Part shown: positions 1-6,341 of the stretch, piece by piece
Position numbering within the stretch: position 1 is the stretch's first letter
How the letters are laid out: every line of letters begins with the position of its first letter
DNA from: Bordetella parapertussis
Lineage (GTDB): Bacteria; Pseudomonadota; Gammaproteobacteria; Burkholderiales; SG8-41
Length of the DNA stretch: 64,000 nucleotides
NCBI GenBank assembly: GCA_945885345.1
Contig: CAMCYP010000012.1
Span: forward strand, 26,572 to 90,571
Reading direction: 5' to 3'
Position numbers and translations under genes: made by a program
The notes under the pieces: generated by a model
The model's database searches: none
What the model was told of the DNA's origin: nothing
The model's input: only the letters and a program-made list of their open reading frames with translations

Positions 1-981
1 TGGCGCATCGGTCAATGCCGCTACCGTGACGAGAACGACATTTACACTGTGGCAAGCAAACTGCCCTGGGCACAGTGGTTCGGTCCCACGCAAAGCATCC
101 GTGTCGACACCTCGGCGATCAAAAGTCCCTTGCGCAGCATCGATTTCGTCACGCTGCGCGTCAAGGATGCCGTCTGCGATGTCTTGCGCGAAGCGGAAGG
201 CGATCGGCCCAACGTCGATACCCGCCAGCCCGATGTGCGCATCCATATTTTCCTGAACCGCGACGATGCGCTGTTTTATCTCGATACTTCGGGAGATGCG
301 CTGTTCAAACGCGGCTGGCGTACAGCCACCGGTGACGCGCCGTTGCGCGAAAATCTCGCTGCGGGCATTTTGAAGCTGGCAGGCTGGACACCCGAGCAAC
401 CGCTGCTCGATCCGATGTGCGGCAGCGGCACCTTCCTGATCGAAGCCGCGCTGATGGCCACACACCGTGCGCCGGGACTCAATCGAAAATTCGGCTTCGA
501 GAAACTGCGCAACTTCGATGCCAAAGCTTGGGAGACGCTGCACCGGCAAGTCGCGGCACAGGAAAATAAATCAATAAAAACAATGATTTATGGATATGAC
601 CGCAGTGGAGATGCGATCGCGCAGGCACGGCAGAACGTCGCCGCACTGGGCATGGAACAGCGCATCGAACTGAAGCAGTGCAGCTTTGAGGATTCCAAGC
701 CGCCCATGCCCGCCGGCTTGTTGATCACCAACCCGCCATACGGCGTACGCATGGAAGAACTCGACGATCTCGCTGCTTGGTACCCGACACTCGGCGACAT
801 CCTCAAGCAGCGTTACAGCGGCTGGACCGCTTATATCCTCACTGCCGATCTGCGCCTGGCCAAGATCATGCGCCTGCAACCGTCGCGACGTACGCCGCTG
901 TTCAATGGCGCACTGGAGTGCCGTTTGTTCAAATATGAACTGGTGGCGGGGAGCATGAGGAAACCTAAAGAAGGCGCTTAA
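1..981 (+). CDS. rlmL: 23S rRNA guanine-N2 methyltransferase, RlmL-type (5' end outside window)
   Basis: The reading frame is open from base 1, so the start lies upstream of the window; 326 codons are visible. The first ~110 residues look like the THUMP RNA-binding domain. A class I SAM-dependent methyltransferase domain follows, with the SAM-binding loop DPMCGSGTF near visible codon 138 and the catalytic motif NPPY at codons 244-247, typical of N2-guanine methyltransferases of the YcbY/RlmL family. There is no RlmK (second methyltransferase) domain after it, as is usual outside gammaproteobacteria. It should act in the cytoplasm on 23S rRNA. The stop codon TAA (979-981) lies inside the outermost attC core of the neighbouring integron. 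An AT-rich dyad at 563-593 is read through in frame without damage. Confidence 0.85.
   Translation, partial: WRIGQCRYRDENDIYTVASKLPWAQWFGPTQSIRVDTSAIKSPLRSIDFVTLRVKDAVCDVLREAEGDRPNVDTRQPDVRIHIFLNRDDALFYLDTSGDALFKRGWRTATGDAPLRENLAAGILKLAGWTPEQPLLDPMCGSGTFLIEAALMATHRAPGLNRKFGFEKLRNFDAKAWETLHRQVAAQENKSIKTMIYGYDRSGDAIAQARQNVAALGMEQRIELKQCSFEDSKPPMPAGLLITNPPYGVRMEELDDLAAWYPTLGDILKQRYSGWTAYILTADLRLAKIMRLQPSRRTPLFNGALECRLFKYELVAGSMRKPKEGA
560..597 (-). repeat. 24-bp AT-rich dyad, copy 1 (inside rlmL)
   Basis: Read on the minus strand: left arm TCCATAA, spacer ATCATTGTTT, right arm TTATTGA, matching the dispersed consensus TCAATAA-N10-TTATTGA found at five intergenic places in this window. A perfect 8-bp inverted repeat (ATAAATCA / TGATTTAT, 566-573 and 584-591) is embedded. 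This is the only copy inside a coding region; it encodes an in-frame Asn/Lys/Ile-rich patch. Confidence 0.6.
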
Positions 982-1032
982 CGTGTCTTTTCACCGGCCG
1001 CAGAAGGCGGTCGGGTGCTAATAGAGTTAGAT
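976..1032 (-). other. attC site of cassette 4 (outermost)
   Basis: 57 bp. On the plus strand it starts GCTTAAC (976-982, giving core site GTTAAGC on the cassette strand) and ends GTTAGAT (1026-1032). Inside, CACCGGCCGC and GCGGTCGGGTG form an imperfect stem, as needed for the folded single-strand substrate. The first core overlaps the rlmL stop codon. Confidence 0.8.
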
Positions 1033-1044
1033 TGCATACGTCGA

Positions 1045-1305
1045 TTAAGCTGCATCTAATGCCTTAAGTGCGGCGTTGAAGTTCAGGCGAATTTGACGCT
1101 GCCGTTCTTCTGAAATCGGAATATGGGAAAAAGGAGGATCCCACTTTGAGAATAGGTAATCGCTGAGCATTTGTCGATCTCCATCCACGGACACCGAAAT
1201 AGTTTTTCCGCCCTCTCGATATTCAATCGTAAAACGATCAACTACCTGAACTTCGAAGCCCTCACTACTTCTAATGCCCTGCTTGTTCATGCGAGTGAAA
1301 ATCAT
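1045..1305 (-). CDS. Integron cassette 4 protein, 86 aa, possibly immunity-like
   Basis: This is the only ORF of the fourth cassette. It starts at ATG 1303-1305 just downstream of attC3 and stops 13 bp before attC4. The N-terminal half is beta-strand rich (residues ~16-42, including the run RFTIEYREGGK). The C-terminal half has a Trp-Asp-Pro-Pro turn, then an amphipathic helix beginning ISEERQRQIR. That strand-then-helix layout, with an ISEERxxI-type helix, resembles small immunity proteins of polymorphic toxin systems (Imm74-like). This is pattern impression only, without a search. No signal peptide or membrane segment is seen, so a soluble cytoplasmic protein is likely. Function unknown. 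Confidence 0.7.
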   Translation of the reverse strand: MIFTRMNKQGIRSSEGFEVQVVDRFTIEYREGGKTISVSVDGDRQMLSDYLFSKWDPPFSHIPISEERQRQIRLNFNAALKALDAA

Positions 1306-1309
1306 TGCA

Positions 1310-1376
1310 ATCTAACGTTTACGGTGATCCGTGCGCGCCGCTTTCGTGCGCATCGTGATCGACTGTAGGGTTAGGC
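1310..1376 (-). other. attC site of cassette 3
   Basis: 67 bp. Plus-strand ends are ATCTAAC (1310-1316) and GTTAGGC (1370-1376), both perfect matches to the RYYYAAC and GTTRRRY simple-site consensus. The stop codon of the 106-aa cassette gene (1371-1373) lies in the GTTAGGC box. The central part carries short inverted GCGCGC/GCGCAC stretches around the TTTC loop. Confidence 0.85.
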
Positions 1377-1691
1377 GACATTTTTGGGGAGCCTCTGGAC
1401 AAACTTCCAGGAAGTGGGTTTGGTTTTGATCGAAACAATTTGCAATTCATTGAGCTGATAAATCGAAGCGATATATGCATCATCGACTTCCTCTTGTTCG
1501 CTAGGACCGTTACCGCGAACGTCCGGCGGGCTACTTCGTAGCTCTACGAATGCTCCTTCTTTCGGAAGAAAGATAAGGAGCGCAGACCATCCATTCTTTT
1601 TGCCGCTGTATCCGTCGGCGATGTCGATCACCAAATCAAGATCAAACGGTTTGATGCTGCCATCTATGGCAACGTAATCACACGGCATCAT
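1371..1691 (-). CDS. Integron cassette 3 protein, 106 aa, unknown
   Basis: Sole ORF of the third cassette, with two adjacent ATG codons (1691 and 1688) as possible starts. The product is acidic in the middle (a run of Glu/Asp at residues ~65-72) and contains an aromatic-rich hydrophobic stretch (GWSALLIFLPKEG, residues ~34-46) that reads as beta strands rather than a membrane helix. There is no signal peptide and no cysteine cluster. The gene ends within attC3, the usual compact cassette design with no room for its own terminator. I do not recognise the family. Base composition is visibly richer in A+T than the flanking housekeeping genes. Confidence 0.7.
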   Translation of the reverse strand: MMPCDYVAIDGSIKPFDLDLVIDIADGYSGKKNGWSALLIFLPKEGAFVELRSSPPDVRGNGPSEQEEVDDAYIASIYQLNELQIVSIKTKPTSWKFVQRLPKNVA

Positions 1692-1751
1692 GAATTATCT
1701 CACTCCGACCTTTTCGGCTGTTGCCCGCTCTCGCCACGTGTATCTGCTGGC

Positions 1752-1811
1752 GCCTAACGGCAAAGCTCAGCCAGGCAGCTAGACTGCCTCGTCTGCAGCG
1801 GTTTGTTAGCC
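1752..1811 (-). other. attC site of cassette 2
   Basis: 60 bp, very similar in length to the classical 59-base element. Plus-strand ends are GCCTAAC (1752-1758) and GTTAGCC (1805-1811). Inside lies an inverted pair, AGGCAGCTAGACTGCCT, forming the tip of the hairpin. The TAA stop of the SseB-like gene (1806-1808) is inside the terminal box. Confidence 0.88.
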
Positions 1812-2573
1812 GAACAGTTTCCCAAGTAGCCCCCTTTTCTTGCGTAAATAGATTGGCTCTTGATTCACAAAATATGAATCGCTGCGACTGTCAAACCTAG
1901 TGATGTCCACCGCCTTCTGTGTTTTCTTCGTTTCTCGAGCTATCACGCCGACTGCCCCAGCGATACGCTCAAAATCGTTTTCAGGCGCAAGAATTGAAAC
2001 AACAAGTGCCGGTTCGTTATGAACGCCAGGTATAAGGTGCTGCGCAAGAAATGCCTTTTCAACGAGCGGCTCGGTAGCAAAGAATCGCTTTAGAGCGGCG
2101 GCGAATTCATGTGGGTAGTCTTTGGGTTGACCGATCAGTGCTGTTGTTGCCTTCTTTACCGTAAATGTCTCGCTCGGTTTAAAGAGCGTTCCGTCTAGCA
2201 ACTGCGATACCTCACTTGGCACTAAGATCTTTCCGTACTGCGCACCCGGATTCAGGACTAGATGGGCGCCCCGCGTCATATTAAACAGGTCCATGGCTGA
2301 GAGACTAAGGTAGCGCGTTCCTTGCGGAAGACGCGCTTCGGACGAGAATAAGGGTGTATGCAGCTGCCCTTGAATGTCAATTTGGGCAAGCTGTAGCTTT
2401 GCAGCCTCCTTCACAACGCCATCAACAATAGCCGGAGGCTCTCCGCCTGGGACGATCAGCACCTGCGCACCCGCCAACGCCTTGTAAAAAGCCGGCCTTG
2501 CCGCTACATCAGTCGCAGCCTGCACTAGTGCGGCTTCTAATTCGTTCTGTGGAGTACCCCAGTCATTGCTCAT
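1806..2573 (-). CDS. SseB-like protein carried on integron cassette 2
   Basis: 255 aa, close to E. coli SseB (about 258 aa). The N-terminal domain (~1-125) starts with the family's typical pattern LEAALVQAATDVAARPAFY. It is followed by a C-terminal SseB_C-type domain (~130-245) that ends in a basic tail with a di-glycine-like finish. SseB overproduction enhances serine sensitivity in E. coli, but its molecular role is unclear. Related domains occur in secretion-associated and toxin-linked proteins. No signal peptide or membrane helix. ATG start at 2573, six bases from attC1; the stop is inside attC2. Finding this protein as a mobile cassette is unusual, because the family is normally chromosomal. 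Confidence 0.8.
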   Translation of the reverse strand: MSNDWGTPQNELEAALVQAATDVAARPAFYKALAGAQVLIVPGGEPPAIVDGVVKEAAKLQLAQIDIQGQLHTPLFSSEARLPQGTRYLSLSAMDLFNMTRGAHLVLNPGAQYGKILVPSEVSQLLDGTLFKPSETFTVKKATTALIGQPKDYPHEFAAALKRFFATEPLVEKAFLAQHLIPGVHNEPALVVSILAPENDFERIAGAVGVIARETKKTQKAVDITRFDSRSDSYFVNQEPIYLRKKRGLLGKLFG

Positions 2574-2578
2574 GGGCG

Positions 2579-2666
2579 GGCTAACGGTTGAGCTGAGCGG
2601 CGCGCACGCCAGCCATTGAGCTTGGCACTTTATCTTCCACGCGTCCGCTCCAGCGAGGTGTTAGGC
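2579..2666 (-). other. attC site of cassette 1
   Basis: 88 bp. Plus-strand ends are GGCTAAC (2579-2585) and GTTAGGC (2660-2666). The flanking boxes match the degenerate cassette-PCR consensus closely: the high end reads TCCGCTCCAGCGAGGTGTT and the low end, read on the minus strand, GCTCAGCTCAACCGTTAGC. This is the clearest attC in the array. Confidence 0.92.
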
Positions 2667-3077
2667 CGACAACCGCACGGTCGCGGAACCACCGCCACCT
2701 TTCGGGTCGTACCCGACCCATACAGATCCCCACGAATAGTTGCCGGCACCTATTCCTCTTTTTGTTAGCCACGACCCTATGCTCGACGCACGCGCTCTCT
2801 CTTTGTCCTCTGACCATTCAGACCATGATGTGCCAAATTTGTCGTGCGCGTCAGCAAGCCCGATCATTCCCAGAGTTCCAAGGTTGAAGCCGAGCGAAAT
2901 TGCGACAATTATTTCCCCGTCCTCAAATGGCGGCAAGCTGTACCAGACCCAACCCGTGCCCATGTCCCTCTTAGACTTGATCACCGACGGAATTGTCTGA
3001 AGCAGGAGCGGCTCGGTTAGGCCAGGCGCAATCCTGGGCCCTTGAGGGTGCTGTATCTCAAAACTCGCGGTTGTCAC
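2661..3077 (-). CDS. Integron cassette 1 protein, 138 aa, unknown
   Basis: First cassette gene, next to attI. The best start is GTG at 3075-3077, nine bases after the attI core box, so translation may rely on an attI-borne leader; a later ATG at codon 39 would leave a much shorter product. The protein is soluble-looking, with many Gly, Ser and Trp residues: GTGWVWYSLPPFEDG near residues 41-55 and a repeat of short Gly-Ser-Trp segments near 95-125. The N-terminal part contains a Pro-rich segment. I do not recognise the family. As the first cassette it should be the best expressed of the array. It stops inside attC1. Confidence 0.65.
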   Translation of the reverse strand: MTTASFEIQHPQGPRIAPGLTEPLLLQTIPSVIKSKRDMGTGWVWYSLPPFEDGEIIVAISLGFNLGTLGMIGLADAHDKFGTSWSEWSEDKERARASSIGSWLTKRGIGAGNYSWGSVWVGYDPKGGGGSATVRLSA

Positions 3078-3085
3078 GAATGGCG

Positions 3086-3150
3086 GCCTAACTAGTAGTA
3101 GTTGACATTTTTAGTTGCCAAATTTAGGTGACTTTTTTAGTTGACATTCT
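3086..3150 (-). other. attI site with four tandem 13-bp repeats
   Basis: The recombination core is GCCTAAC (3086-3092, GTTAGGC on the cassette strand). Beside it lie four units exactly 13 bp apart, beginning at 3099, 3112, 3125 and 3138: TAGTTGACATTTT, TAGTTGCCAAATT, TAGGTGACTTTTT, TAGTTGACATTCT. Known attI sites carry extra direct-repeat integrase-binding boxes, which may explain the array. A remnant insertion-sequence terminus with multiple end repeats is an alternative reading. Confidence 0.7.
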
Positions 3151-3235
3151 GCACCTCTGTGGTGCCCATGATAGGCCACCCGCAGGTCATCCTCAACCAC
3201 GTTGCTGCGTTGTTCGATCAGAGGGGGTATGACCC

Positions 3236-4312
3236 ATGGATAACGACCAGCCGGCAATGCCAGCAGCGGCACGCAGGCTGAAACTGCTGCAGCAAGTGCG
3301 GGAGGCCATTCGCCGCAAACATTTCAGTCCGCGCACCGAGGAAAGTTATGTGCACTGGATCAGACGTTTTATCCATTTTCATGGCAAGCGCCATCCCGCC
3401 GAACTGAGTGAAACCGGTGTCACGGCATTTCTGAACCATCTCGCCCGCGACCGGCATGTGGCTGCCGCCACGCAGAATCAGGCCTTGTCAGCCTTGTTGT
3501 TTCTTTATCGCGAGGTCATGAACCAGCCCCTGGCCTGGTTGAATGATCTCGACCGGGCAAAACGTCCGGCCCGCATGCCCTCCGTGCTGACCCGCACCGA
3601 GATGAACGCCGTTCTGGACAAACTGGAAGGAACCCGGTGGATCATGGCCGGCCTGCTGTACGGCGCGGGACTGCGGCTGCGTGAATGCCTGAAGCTGCGG
3701 GTGAAAGACATCGACTTTGGTTACGGCCAGATCGTCATTCGCGATGGCAAGGGCGCAAAAGATCGCGTCACCATGTTGCCTGCCGTAGTCATCGAACCCC
3801 TGCAACAACATCTGATCCGGGTGCGCATGCTCCACGACCGGGATCTCGCGGCGGGTTACGGTGGTGTCGAACTGCCGGATGCGCTGGCCATCAAATATCC
3901 ACGCGCGGCCCAGGACTGGGGCTGGAAGTTTGTATTTCTTTCCTACAAGCTGTCCGTTGATAAACGCAGCGGAGAAATCCGGCGCCATCATGTTTACGAG
4001 AACTATCTCATTCGCGCAGTGAAACAGGCCGCGCGTGCAGCCGGCATCACCAAACATGTCAGCTGCCACACACTGCGCCACTCCTTCGCCACACATTTGA
4101 TCGAGAGCGGATATGACATCCGTACCGTGCAGGAACTCTTGGGTCATCGCAGCGTAGAGACGACCATGATCTATACGCATGTCATGAACAAGGGCGGGCG
4201 CGGCGTAACCAGTCCCCTCGACCGCAGCCGGCATGTCGATGCCATCAGATCAGTAACACCTGCTGTCGATCAACCTGCCGCCCATCGGCAATCCGTCGCG
4301 GCGAAATTATAA
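3236..4312 (+). CDS. intI: Integron integrase IntI (tyrosine recombinase)
   Basis: 358 aa, full length. An N-terminal SAM-like core-binding domain (about 14-105) precedes the catalytic domain. The five catalytic residues are all visible: R147 in GAGLRLRE, H278 and R281 in CHTLRHSF, H304 in LLGH, and nucleophile Y313 in TTMIYTHV. Between boxes I and II is the extra segment that separates integron integrases from other tyrosine recombinases (residues ~212-233, including [15 protein letters not shown]). It catalyses attI x attC cassette insertion and attC x attC excision. ATG 3236 is preceded by GAGGGGG at 3221-3227. It is divergent from the cassettes. No LexA box was found upstream. About 25 C-terminal residues extend beyond the usual end. 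Confidence 0.95.
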   Translation: MDNDQPAMPAAARRLKLLQQVREAIRRKHFSPRTEESYVHWIRRFIHFHGKRHPAELSETGVTAFLNHLARDRHVAAATQNQALSALLFLYREVMNQPLAWLNDLDRAKRPARMPSVLTRTEMNAVLDKLEGTRWIMAGLLYGAGLRLRECLKLRVKDIDFGYGQIVIRDGKGAKDRVTMLPAVVIEPLQQHLIRVRMLHDRDLAAGYGGVELPDALAIKYPRAAQDWGWKFVFLSYKLSVDKRSGEIRRHHVYENYLIRAVKQAARAAGITKHVSCHTLRHSFATHLIESGYDIRTVQELLGHRSVETTMIYTHVMNKGGRGVTSPLDRSRHVDAIRSVTPAVDQPAAHRQSVAAKL

Positions 4313-4344
4313 AATAATCAATAAAATCAAATACTTATGATATT
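4312..4344 (-). repeat. 24-bp AT-rich dyad, copy 2 (intI/permease gap)
   Basis: Plus strand TCAATAA (4318-4324), 10-bp spacer, then TTATGAT (4335-4341). Read on the minus strand the spacer is GTATTTGATT, identical to that of the copy at 32853-32876. It lies in the short gap between the convergent ends of intI and the TauE/SafE permease gene. Confidence 0.7.
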
Positions 4345-4350
4345 TCGACG

Positions 4351-5097
4351 TTACCGCAGCACTCTCAGTATCAATGACCCGCCGATCAGCAGCAGCAGCA
4401 CGCTGATCACCTTCAGCAGCGTCTCACGCGATGCACTGAGCTGAATGCGATGCCCGGCCCAGATGCCGCCGAGTGCGAAAGGCAGCAGCAGCACTGCGCC
4501 GATGACGCGGTCGGCAATCATCAACCCTCCTGCGAAAAACACCAGCGCGCGGATCGACGTCGACAGCAGCACCATGTTCGACAGCGTCGCGCGCAGCACC
4601 GTCTTGTCCGGCAGGCGCCGCGACAGGTAGATCGCGTACGGCGGCGCACCGACGCCGAACAATGTGCCCGCAGCGCCGCCACAGAATCCGGAAATCACCG
4701 CCCAGGGATGCCGTGCAATGCCGATCTGCGGCACGCCGGCATACAGCGAATACAGGCCGTAACTGCACAGGAACAGTCCGAAGGCGGCGATGGTCGCATG
4801 CTGCGGAATCGTCACCAGGGCGGTAACGCCGGCCACGGCACCGGCCAGCGAAAACGGCGCCATCCATTTCAGTTCCCCGCGGTCAGCATCCTTCGAGAAA
4901 CGCGAGCCCAGCGCCAGCGACGCCGAGACGTCAAGGATCACGCACAGCGGCAGCACAAAGCTCAAAGGAAAAAAATAGGACAGCGAAGGCACGGTGAACA
5001 TTGCCGCACCGAACGCCGAGATGCCGAAAATCACATAGGCGCCAAAAACAATCGCCGCGCAGGCGGCGTAGGTCGCCCAGTCAAACGGCATGACCAT
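4351..5097 (-). CDS. TauE/SafE (TSUP) family membrane permease
   Basis: About 248 aa, almost entirely hydrophobic, with roughly eight predicted membrane helices in two halves, the usual size and plan of the 4-toluene sulfonate/sulfite exporter (TSUP) family. Gly-rich turns such as GGAAGTLFGVGAPP near the centre match the family's second repeat. Members move small sulfur-containing organic or inorganic anions across the inner membrane; the substrate here cannot be read from sequence. Start taken at ATG 5097, with ATG 5091 possible; neither has a good ribosome-binding site. It follows pilU, but a strong terminator separates them, so expression may be independent. Confidence 0.8.
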   Translation of the reverse strand: MVMPFDWATYAACAAIVFGAYVIFGISAFGAAMFTVPSLSYFFPLSFVLPLCVILDVSASLALGSRFSKDADRGELKWMAPFSLAGAVAGVTALVTIPQHATIAAFGLFLCSYGLYSLYAGVPQIGIARHPWAVISGFCGGAAGTLFGVGAPPYAIYLSRRLPDKTVLRATLSNMVLLSTSIRALVFFAGGLMIADRVIGAVLLLPFALGGIWAGHRIQLSASRETLLKVISVLLLLIGGSLILRVLR

Positions 5098-5101
5098 CAA
5101 G

Positions 5102-5128
5102 AAAAACGCCGGCGCTCGGGCCGGCGTT
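5102..5128 (-). terminator. Rho-independent terminator after pilU
   Basis: On the minus strand a 9-bp stem AACGCCGGC / GCCGGCGTT with a 6-nt loop is followed by a U-run (plus-strand A-run at 5102-5106). It lies 21 bp after the pilU stop. Confidence 0.85.
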
Positions 5129-5148
5129 GTCTCCGCTGACGGATCGGG

Positions 5149-6285
5149 TCAGACAAGGTTCAGGTGCTCGATGCCGGACATCGTGTCCTTGTCCTTGGCA
5201 TCCTTGCTGTTCAGCTTGATATTCAGGCGCAGTTCGTTCATCGAGTCGGCGTTACGCAATGCATCCTCGTAACTGATATCGCCGCATTCATAAAGATCGA
5301 ACAAGTGCTGGTCGAAAGTCTGCATGCCCAGTTCGCGCGACTTGGCCATGATGCCTTTGATTTCGTGCACCTCGCCCTTGAAGATCATGTCCGAAATCAG
5401 CGGCGAATTGAGCAGGATTTCCACTGCGGCAGCGCGGCCCTTGCCGTCTTTTTTCGGGATCAGCCGCTGCGATACCAGTGCGCGGATATTCAGTGACAGA
5501 TCCATCAGCAGTTGCTGCTTACGCTCTTCCGGGAAAAAGTTGATGATGCGGTCCAGCGCCTGGTTGGCGCTGTTGGCATGCAGTGTGGCCATGGCCAGGT
5601 GGCCGGTTTCGGCAAAGGCGATGGCATGGTCCATGGTTTCGCGGTCGCGGATCTCGCCGATCAGGATCACGTCCGGCGCCTGGCGCAGGGTGTTTTTCAG
5701 TGCGGCATGCCAGGAATCCGTGTCGACACCGACCTCACGCTGGGTGACCACGCAATTCTTGTGGTCGTGCACGTATTCAATCGGATCCTCGATGGTGATG
5801 ATGTGGCCGTAGCTGTTTTCGTTGCGGTAACCCATCATCGCCGCCAGTGACGTCGATTTTCCCGAACCGGTGCCGCCAACCATGATCACCAGGCCGCGCT
5901 TGGTCATCACCACGTCTTTCAGCACTGGCGGCAGTTTCAGATCGTCGAATTTCGGGATCGAGGTATTGATGGTCCGCAGCACCATGCCGACCCGCCCCTG
6001 CTGCATGAAGGCATTGACGCGGAAACGGCCGATGTCGCCGGGGCTGACGGCGAAATTGCATTCTTTTGTCGCCTCAAACTCGCCGGCCTGCTTGTCATTC
6101 ATGATGCCGCGCGCGAGCTCCGCCGTGTGCTGCGCGGTCAGCGTCTGCTGCGCGACCGGAGTCATCTTGCCGTCAAGCTTGATCGCCGGCGGAAAACCCA
6201 CGGTGATGAACAGGTCCGAGGCCTTTTTCGCGACCATCGCCCGCAGCAAATCGTGCATGAATTTGACTGCCTGTTCTCTTTCCAT
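5149..6285 (-). CDS. pilU: PilT-like retraction ATPase PilU
   Basis: 378 aa hexameric secretion ATPase of the type IV pilus. Walker A GGTGSGKST is at 137-145, the Walker B region VILIGEIRD at 206-214, and the His box ATLHANSA around 233-240. The N-terminal PAS-like domain precedes the RecA-like core. The longer C-terminal tail ending after a Lys/Asp-rich stretch, and the position directly after pilT, identify PilU rather than PilT. It works with PilT at the inner-membrane platform to retract pili in twitching motility and DNA uptake. The gap to pilT is 56 bp on the same strand, so they are probably co-transcribed. ATG 6285. Confidence 0.92.
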   Translation of the reverse strand: MEREQAVKFMHDLLRAMVAKKASDLFITVGFPPAIKLDGKMTPVAQQTLTAQHTAELARGIMNDKQAGEFEATKECNFAVSPGDIGRFRVNAFMQQGRVGMVLRTINTSIPKFDDLKLPPVLKDVVMTKRGLVIMVGGTGSGKSTSLAAMMGYRNENSYGHIITIEDPIEYVHDHKNCVVTQREVGVDTDSWHAALKNTLRQAPDVILIGEIRDRETMDHAIAFAETGHLAMATLHANSANQALDRIINFFPEERKQQLLMDLSLNIRALVSQRLIPKKDGKGRAAAVEILLNSPLISDMIFKGEVHEIKGIMAKSRELGMQTFDQHLFDLYECGDISYEDALRNADSMNELRLNIKLNSKDAKDKDTMSGIEHLNLV

Positions 6286-6341
6286 GACCTGGCTCCTTCT
6301 TTACCTGCTTTAATGTGACTTAACGCCTGCGCCCCGGGGAT

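Larger units (their letters stand above)
976..4312. mobile_element. Sedentary chromosomal integron: intI, attI and four cassettes
   Basis: The layout is canonical. The integrase gene runs rightward (3236-4312). An attI core is at 3086-3092. To its left, four cassettes have all their genes on the minus strand, so they are transcribed away from attI. Each cassette is bounded by an attC site with simple-site ends (RYYYAAC at the low coordinate, GTTRRRY or GTTAGCC at the high coordinate): 2579-2666, 1752-1811, 1310-1376 and 976-1032. Three cassette ORFs stop in the TAA of the following attC core. There is no transposase, sul1/qacE or resistance gene, so it is a chromosomal rather than a class 1 mobile integron. 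Confidence 0.9.

Noticed and set aside
560..597. Frameshift in rlmL at the AT-rich patch
   Set aside because: The reading frame continues unchanged and the motifs on both sides are in the same frame.
3099..3150. CRISPR-like array
   Set aside because: Repeats are 13 bp with no spacers between them and no cas genes are near.
3093..3235. LexA box or cassette promoter upstream of intI
   Set aside because: No CTGT-N8-ACAG pattern is present. TTGACA-like hexamers occur but only as part of the 13-bp repeats, with no -10 at a good distance, so no promoter is called.
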